From contig JAFQZM010000030.1 in NCBI GenBank assembly GCA_017405875.1, positions 32,487 through 96,486 of the forward strand: a stretch of DNA of 64,000 nucleotides, read 5' to 3'. Below, piece after piece: positions 59,666 to 64,000 of the stretch (within the stretch, counting starts at the first letter, position 1; each line of letters starts with the position of its first letter). Origin of the DNA: a bacterium. Lineage in GTDB: Bacteria; UBP6; UBA1177. Position numbers and translations under genes: made by a program. A model generated the notes under the pieces. It searched no databases. It saw only the letters and a program-made list of their open reading frames with translations, and was not told where the DNA came from.

Positions 59666-61117
59666 ATGAGTGACAAAATTATTGAGCTCGTCGGAATTTC
59701 GAAAGAATTCGACGGCGGCACTTTGGCTGTCTCCGACTTCAATCTTCACGTGAACCGCGGAGAATTCGTGACGTTTTTAGGCCCGTCGGGCTGCGGCAAG
59801 ACGACTACGCTGCGTATGATCGCAGGTTTCGAGCTTCCGACAAAGGGAAAGATCCTGCTTGACGGCAAGGATATAACGAACCTTCCGCCCTATCTGCGTC
59901 CGGTAAACACCGTTTTCCAGCGCTACGCACTTTTCCCCCATCTGAACGTTTACGACAACATCGCGTTCGGACTTAAACTTAAGAAAACATTCACGAAAGC
60001 AGAGATCAACAAAAAAGTGAGCAAAGCTTTGCAGATGGTCGATCTTGAAGACTTCGAAAAAAGAAAAGTCACTACCCTTTCGGGCGGCCAGCAGCAGAGA
60101 ATCGCGATAGCACGCGCTATCGTCAACGAGCCTGAGATCCTTCTTCTCGACGAACCGCTCGGCGCTCTCGACCTAAAAATGAGAAAGGACATGCAGCTTG
60201 AGCTCAAGGATATGCAGAGAAAGCTCGGAATAACCTTCATCTACGTCACGCACGACCAGGAGGAAGCCCTCACGATGAGCGACAGGATCGTCGTAATGAA
60301 GGACGGCGAGATCCAGCAGATCGGTACTCCGCAGGACATCTACAACGAACCGACGAATGCTTTCGTTGCCGATTTTATCGGCGAGAGCAACATTTACAAC
60401 GGTACGATCGTAGGTGACAGAAAAGTCCGCTTCATCAACAAGGTTTTCGACTGCGTTGACGATTTCGAGATCAATGCGAAAGTCGATGTCGTTGTCAGAC
60501 CTGAAGATGTCGAGATCGTAAAACCCGAAGAAGGAATAGTTTCGGGTCAGATAGTCTCCTCTATTTTTAAAGGTGTTCACTACGAAATGATCATGATGGT
60601 CGGCAAAAGCGAAGTCATGATCCAGTCAACGAAAGAGGTCAAAGTCGGCGACACGATCGGTATCAGAGTTAGCCCAGACAACATCCACATCATGAAACGC
60701 GACTTCGTTTCGAACGTTTACGACGGTTACATCGACAAGATCAACAAAGTCCACTTTGCCGAAGGTGCTTTCGAGTGCGACGTCACGCAGCTCTACCCCG
60801 GCTCTCACCTCGATTCCGAAGGTTATGTCATCACGACGACGGGCGAAAAAATCGATCTCACCAATGTTCCGGTCAGAGTCGAAGTCGGCCTCAAGGATAT
60901 CGAGATCATCGACAACGACGAAGACGGCGATGCATGCGGCTCAATAATTTCAATAGTTTACAAAGGCGACCACTACCAGATCATCATCTGCACAGATGAA
61001 GAAGAGGAAGAGATCGTCTGCGACACCGAATACCTCTGGAACGAAAACGACCGTGTCAGCGTCAAGATACCGAAGGATAAGATCAAACTTACTTTGAAGG
61101 CGGTGGAAAAGAAATGA
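59666..61117 (+). CDS. potA: Spermidine/putrescine ABC transporter ATPase with extra C-terminal module
   Basis: ATPase of a polyamine importer. The ABC domain (1-240) has Walker A GPSGCGKT (39-46), Q-loop QRYALFPH, signature TLSGGQQQR and [11 protein letters not shown]. At 483 residues it is over 100 longer than usual PotA. The excess is a second TOBE-like segment: the first is [40 protein letters not shown]; the second, [42 protein letters not shown], repeats its layout. potB begins inside the last codons (ATGA overlap). GGAGG precedes ATG 59666. Confidence 0.93.
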   Translation: MSDKIIELVGISKEFDGGTLAVSDFNLHVNRGEFVTFLGPSGCGKTTTLRMIAGFELPTKGKILLDGKDITNLPPYLRPVNTVFQRYALFPHLNVYDNIAFGLKLKKTFTKAEINKKVSKALQMVDLEDFEKRKVTTLSGGQQQRIAIARAIVNEPEILLLDEPLGALDLKMRKDMQLELKDMQRKLGITFIYVTHDQEEALTMSDRIVVMKDGEIQQIGTPQDIYNEPTNAFVADFIGESNIYNGTIVGDRKVRFINKVFDCVDDFEINAKVDVVVRPEDVEIVKPEEGIVSGQIVSSIFKGVHYEMIMMVGKSEVMIQSTKEVKVGDTIGIRVSPDNIHIMKRDFVSNVYDGYIDKINKVHFAEGAFECDVTQLYPGSHLDSEGYVITTTGEKIDLTNVPVRVEVGLKDIEIIDNDEDGDACGSIISIVYKGDHYQIIICTDEEEEEIVCDTEYLWNENDRVSVKIPKDKIKLTLKAVEKK

Positions 61118-61965
61118 ACGGACTGAAATTTTCAAGAAAACAGCTGGGCATTCCCTACGCGGTCTTTCTCATCGCGTTCGTCGTAGTGCCGCTACTGCTC
61201 ATAATCCTTTATGCTTTCACTAAAAAAGTTCCCGCAGACAAGGCGACTTTCACTATCGCGGGCGAATCGGTCTCTTTCGCCGTTTCGAATTTCTCCGACT
61301 TTTTCTCGAAATCGGCGAACATCAGAGTCCTTTTCGTAAGTTTCGGTCTTGCGATGATCACGACGGTCGTAAGCCTGCTCATCGCGTATCCGGTCGCCTA
61401 CATCCTTTCGAAATCGAAATTCAACAAAGGCGGCGTTCTCCTCGTCCTTTTCATCCTTCCGCTCTGGATAAATTTCGTTCTCAGAACGGCGGCGATGAAA
61501 GAGCTGCTTTACTTCATCGGGATGTACAAATCGAACAGTTTCAGCTTCGTAAACACCCTTATCGGCATGGTTTACGACTATCTTCCGTTCGTCATCATGC
61601 CGCTTTATTCGGTTTTGATGAAGATAGACAAAAGTTATGCCGAAGCGAGCGCTGATCTCGGTGCAAAACCGGCAACTACATTCCTTTCAGTCACGCTTCC
61701 GCTGTCGATGCCCGGAATCGTAAGCGCGGTCTCGATGGTCCTTCTGCCGACAACGACAAGCTACGTCATCAGCGATACGCTCGGCAACGGAAACGTCACG
61801 ATCGTCGGCAAGATAATAGAAACCCAGTTCCTCACGATGGATAACTGGCACGCAGGAAGCACGATCGCCCTCGTTCTTCTTGTGATAATCTTCTTTTCGA
61901 TGTTTCTCAGCGGCAAATTCACTGAAGAGAAAGACAGCAGCGCAACAAGAGGTACACTATGGTAA
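61114..61965 (+). CDS. potB: Polyamine ABC transporter permease PotB
   Basis: Inner-membrane permease of 283 residues with six predicted segments and the BPD-transporter coupling motif near [26 protein letters not shown]. It overlaps potA by four bases and potC by seven. Together with PotC it forms the heteromeric channel for spermidine/putrescine; position and order (A-B-C-D) make PotB the clear assignment. Confidence 0.94.
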   Translation: MNGLKFSRKQLGIPYAVFLIAFVVVPLLLIILYAFTKKVPADKATFTIAGESVSFAVSNFSDFFSKSANIRVLFVSFGLAMITTVVSLLIAYPVAYILSKSKFNKGGVLLVLFILPLWINFVLRTAAMKELLYFIGMYKSNSFSFVNTLIGMVYDYLPFVIMPLYSVLMKIDKSYAEASADLGAKPATTFLSVTLPLSMPGIVSAVSMVLLPTTTSYVISDTLGNGNVTIVGKIIETQFLTMDNWHAGSTIALVLLVIIFFSMFLSGKFTEEKDSSATRGTLW

Positions 61966-62762
61966 AGAAAATAATCGGCGGAAGCTATATATCTCTGGTT
62001 TTATTCCTTCTTTACGCCCCTATCCTGCTTCTTTTCGTCTACAGTTTCAATATGTCGAGAGAAATAGGAATCTGGTCTAACGAATGGGGATTCGACCTTT
62101 ACTACAAGCTCTGGAGCAATTCAGACCTTATGCAGACTGTTGTCAACACGATAGTTCTTGCCCTTGCTGCAGGATTTATCTCTACTGTTCTCGGCACGAT
62201 GGGAGCGATCGGTATTTTCTACTCGAACCACCGCGTGAACAAAACGATGAATGTCCTTACGCAGATACCGATGATAAACGCGGAAGTCGTCACGGCAATA
62301 TCCATCGCCCTCATCTGCACGATGTTCGGTTTCGGAAGGTCGTATGCATCGCTTCTTATCGGACACGTCGTTCTCACCGTTCCGTTCGTCGTTCTTTCGG
62401 TCATCCCGAAACTCAAACAGATGGACAACAACCTTTACGAAGCAGTACTTGACCTCGGTGCAACACCGACGAAAGCGATATTCCTCATCGTGATCCCTGA
62501 GATCCTTCCTGGAATCATTTCGGGTTTCCTGCTTGCGATAAACATTTCGCTTGACGACTACATCATCACGAGTTTCACAAAACCTTCGACTTTCAAGACT
62601 ATCTCGACTTATGTTTACGACGCCTACGCAAAGGGCGGAAAAAGCTCTTCCGTTCCCGCGCTCAGGGCTCTGTTCGCGATAATTTTTGTCGTAATGATCG
62701 CTTATGTGGTCATTCATTCCATTATACAATCTAGAAAATCAAGACTGGAGGGGTCAAGATGA
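61959..62762 (+). CDS. potC: Polyamine ABC transporter permease PotC
   Basis: Second permease, 267 residues, six segments, coupling motif EAVLDLGATPTKAIFLIVIPEILPGIISG and the PotC-like IPMINAEVVTAIS stretch. It overlaps potB by seven bases and potD by four, giving tight translational coupling through the operon. Confidence 0.94.
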   Translation: MVKKIIGGSYISLVLFLLYAPILLLFVYSFNMSREIGIWSNEWGFDLYYKLWSNSDLMQTVVNTIVLALAAGFISTVLGTMGAIGIFYSNHRVNKTMNVLTQIPMINAEVVTAISIALICTMFGFGRSYASLLIGHVVLTVPFVVLSVIPKLKQMDNNLYEAVLDLGATPTKAIFLIVIPEILPGIISGFLLAINISLDDYIITSFTKPSTFKTISTYVYDAYAKGGKSSSVPALRALFAIIFVVMIAYVVIHSIIQSRKSRLEGSR

Positions 62763-64000
62763 AGAAATTTTTTGCACTTTTTCTTTCTTTTTCACTTTGG
62801 TTCAGCCTTCTTCCGCTTTTCGGTGAAGGTGACGTCGTAGAACTCAAGGTCTACAACTGGGAAGATTACATCTCTATCGATGACGGCAGCGGAGAAAGCG
62901 TTGATTTAATTAAGAAATTCGAACAGCACTGCAAAGAGAAGTTCGGTCTTAACGTAAAAGTCAAATACTCGACTTTCGGAACGCTTGAAAATATGTACAA
63001 CGAGCTCCAGCTCACCAAAACGAAGACTGCTGACGGCTCATACACCTACGCTTACGACCTTGTATGCCCGTCCGACTACATGCTTCAGAAGATGATAATC
63101 GAAGGAATGGTCGAAAAGTACGACTACACCATCGAAGAAGGCAAACTCGGCCACGTCAACGGCTACTATGACAACGCTTCGAAATTCATCGTTGACCTTT
63201 TCAAAAAATACGGCTGGCAGGATTATGCAACCGTTTACATGTGGGGAACGATGGGCTTTGTCTACAATCCCGAAGTTTTCGCGAAACTCCCCGACTACAA
63301 AAAAGGTGACGAAGCTCACTGGGATTTCATCTGGAAAGAATACGCAAAGAACCTCGGCACGATCAAAGATTCTATCCGCGACACTTATGCTCTCGCACTC
63401 GGATACGTCTACAGAGACGAACTCACAGAACTTGCGAAAAGTTTCAAGGCAGGCTCTCTCACGAAAGAAGAATATGCCGACAAACTCGTAACCCTTTTCA
63501 ACAGAGCCGACGAAAAATCGGTAAACAAAGTCGAAGAAGCACTTTCAGTCCTCAAGGAAAACATCTACGGATTTGAAGTAGACAGCGGCAAAAAAGACAT
63601 GGCTACCGGCAAGATCGCGATCAACTTCGCATGGAGCGGAGACGCAGTATACACGCTCGACACCGCTGACGAAGACGAAAACGGCGCAGAACTCTACTAC
63701 GCTGTTCCCGAAGAAGGCAGCAACATCTGGTTCGACGGCTGGGTAATGCCCAAAGGCGCCAACGTTCCCCTTGCACAGGAATTCATCAACTTCCTCGCAC
63801 AGCCCGAAAACGCAAAGGCAAACATGGATTACATCGGCTACACCAGCGCTATCGGCGGTGAAGAGATGTTCGAAAACTGCGTAGAGAACTACGGAACCTA
63901 CATCATGGTCGAATGCGAAGCTCCGAAAGAAGGCGAAGCTGAAAAAACTGAAGAAAAACCTGCTGAAGGTGAAGAAAAAGCCGAAGCCGAAGAAGAGGAA
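62759..64000 (+). CDS. potD: Polyamine-binding protein PotD (C-terminus beyond right edge)
   Basis: Periplasmic substrate-binding protein of the PotD/PotF family; 414 codons are visible and the frame is still open at the edge. The signal peptide MKKFFALFLSFSLWFSLLPLFGEG is followed by the family opening LKVYNWEDYIS. Later blocks are DLVCPSDYMLQKMI, MWGTMGFVYNP, INFAWSGDAVYTL, EEGSNIWFDGWVMPKGA and the AQEFINFLAQPENA helix. The visible end becomes a Glu/Lys/Ala/Pro-rich stretch (residues from about 387 on) that interrupts or extends the normal C-terminus. ATG 62759 overlaps the potC stop (ATGA). Confidence 0.92.
   Translation, partial: MKKFFALFLSFSLWFSLLPLFGEGDVVELKVYNWEDYISIDDGSGESVDLIKKFEQHCKEKFGLNVKVKYSTFGTLENMYNELQLTKTKTADGSYTYAYDLVCPSDYMLQKMIIEGMVEKYDYTIEEGKLGHVNGYYDNASKFIVDLFKKYGWQDYATVYMWGTMGFVYNPEVFAKLPDYKKGDEAHWDFIWKEYAKNLGTIKDSIRDTYALALGYVYRDELTELAKSFKAGSLTKEEYADKLVTLFNRADEKSVNKVEEALSVLKENIYGFEVDSGKKDMATGKIAINFAWSGDAVYTLDTADEDENGAELYYAVPEEGSNIWFDGWVMPKGANVPLAQEFINFLAQPENAKANMDYIGYTSAIGGEEMFENCVENYGTYIMVECEAPKEGEAEKTEEKPAEGEEKAEAEEEE

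Overview
The window is a 64 kb piece of a bacterial chromosome, dense with genes on both strands. It has the marks of a two-membrane (Gram-negative) cell: a TamB-like protein, a Wzi-like outer-membrane barrel, several lipoproteins, PBP2/MreD, and an NlpD-like LysM-M23 protein. I cannot name the species. Two MopE-like lipoproteins (Cys/Asp knots plus a 'DVDLHL...PENINLD' C-terminal module) recall proteins I associate with Myxococcota/Bradymonadota-type deltaproteobacteria. That placement is inference from memory, and no rRNA gene is present to test it.

Layout. 1-4234 (minus): exported protein, folD, DciA-like, meaB, topB (cut by the left edge). 4.4-7.7 kb (plus): LysM-M23 hydrolase factor, tRNA-Arg(CCU), mreD, mrdA. 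7.65-9.6 kb (minus): lemA-htpX. 9.8-16.8 kb (plus): ileS and the two MopE-like lipoproteins. 16.9-30.6 kb: mixed strands with an oversized glmS, a divergent ABC pair, an FKBP lipoprotein, a TGS/uridine-kinase fusion, a TPR protein, ldcA, a Wzi-like barrel, a Na/Pi symporter and an AEC transporter. 30.8-47.7 kb (plus): serC, tRNA-Gly(CCC), tamB, a radical SAM gene with two unknown followers, xerD, ispD, ribBA-ribH-nusB, an unknown gene, holB-ricT-tatD, and an orphan 2-hydroxyacyl-CoA dehydratase D-type protein.

47.8-57.6 kb is an accessory defence island. It holds a type I restriction-modification operon in the order hsdR-hsdS-[KAP-like NTPase]-[AlbA_2/HATPase regulator]-hsdM, then a decayed stretch and a convergent Bro-N (antirepressor-type) gene with its own operator-like array. 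The NTPase gene is visibly A+T-rich and carries an internal duplication of its P-loop region. From 57.9 kb to the right edge are metG and the polyamine operon potABC-potD, with potD cut by the edge.

Two patterns run across the window. First, many gene starts are preceded by a promoter-like array with a 16-bp spacer (rather than 17) and a GC-rich discriminator placed one base after the -10: TTGnnn - 16 - TAnnnT - n - CCGCG. Second, within operons the stop and start codons commonly overlap by 4-8 bases. The best candidates for something undescribed are the NTPase with a duplicated P-loop inside the type I operon, the phased operator array at the Bro-N gene, and the promoter architecture itself.
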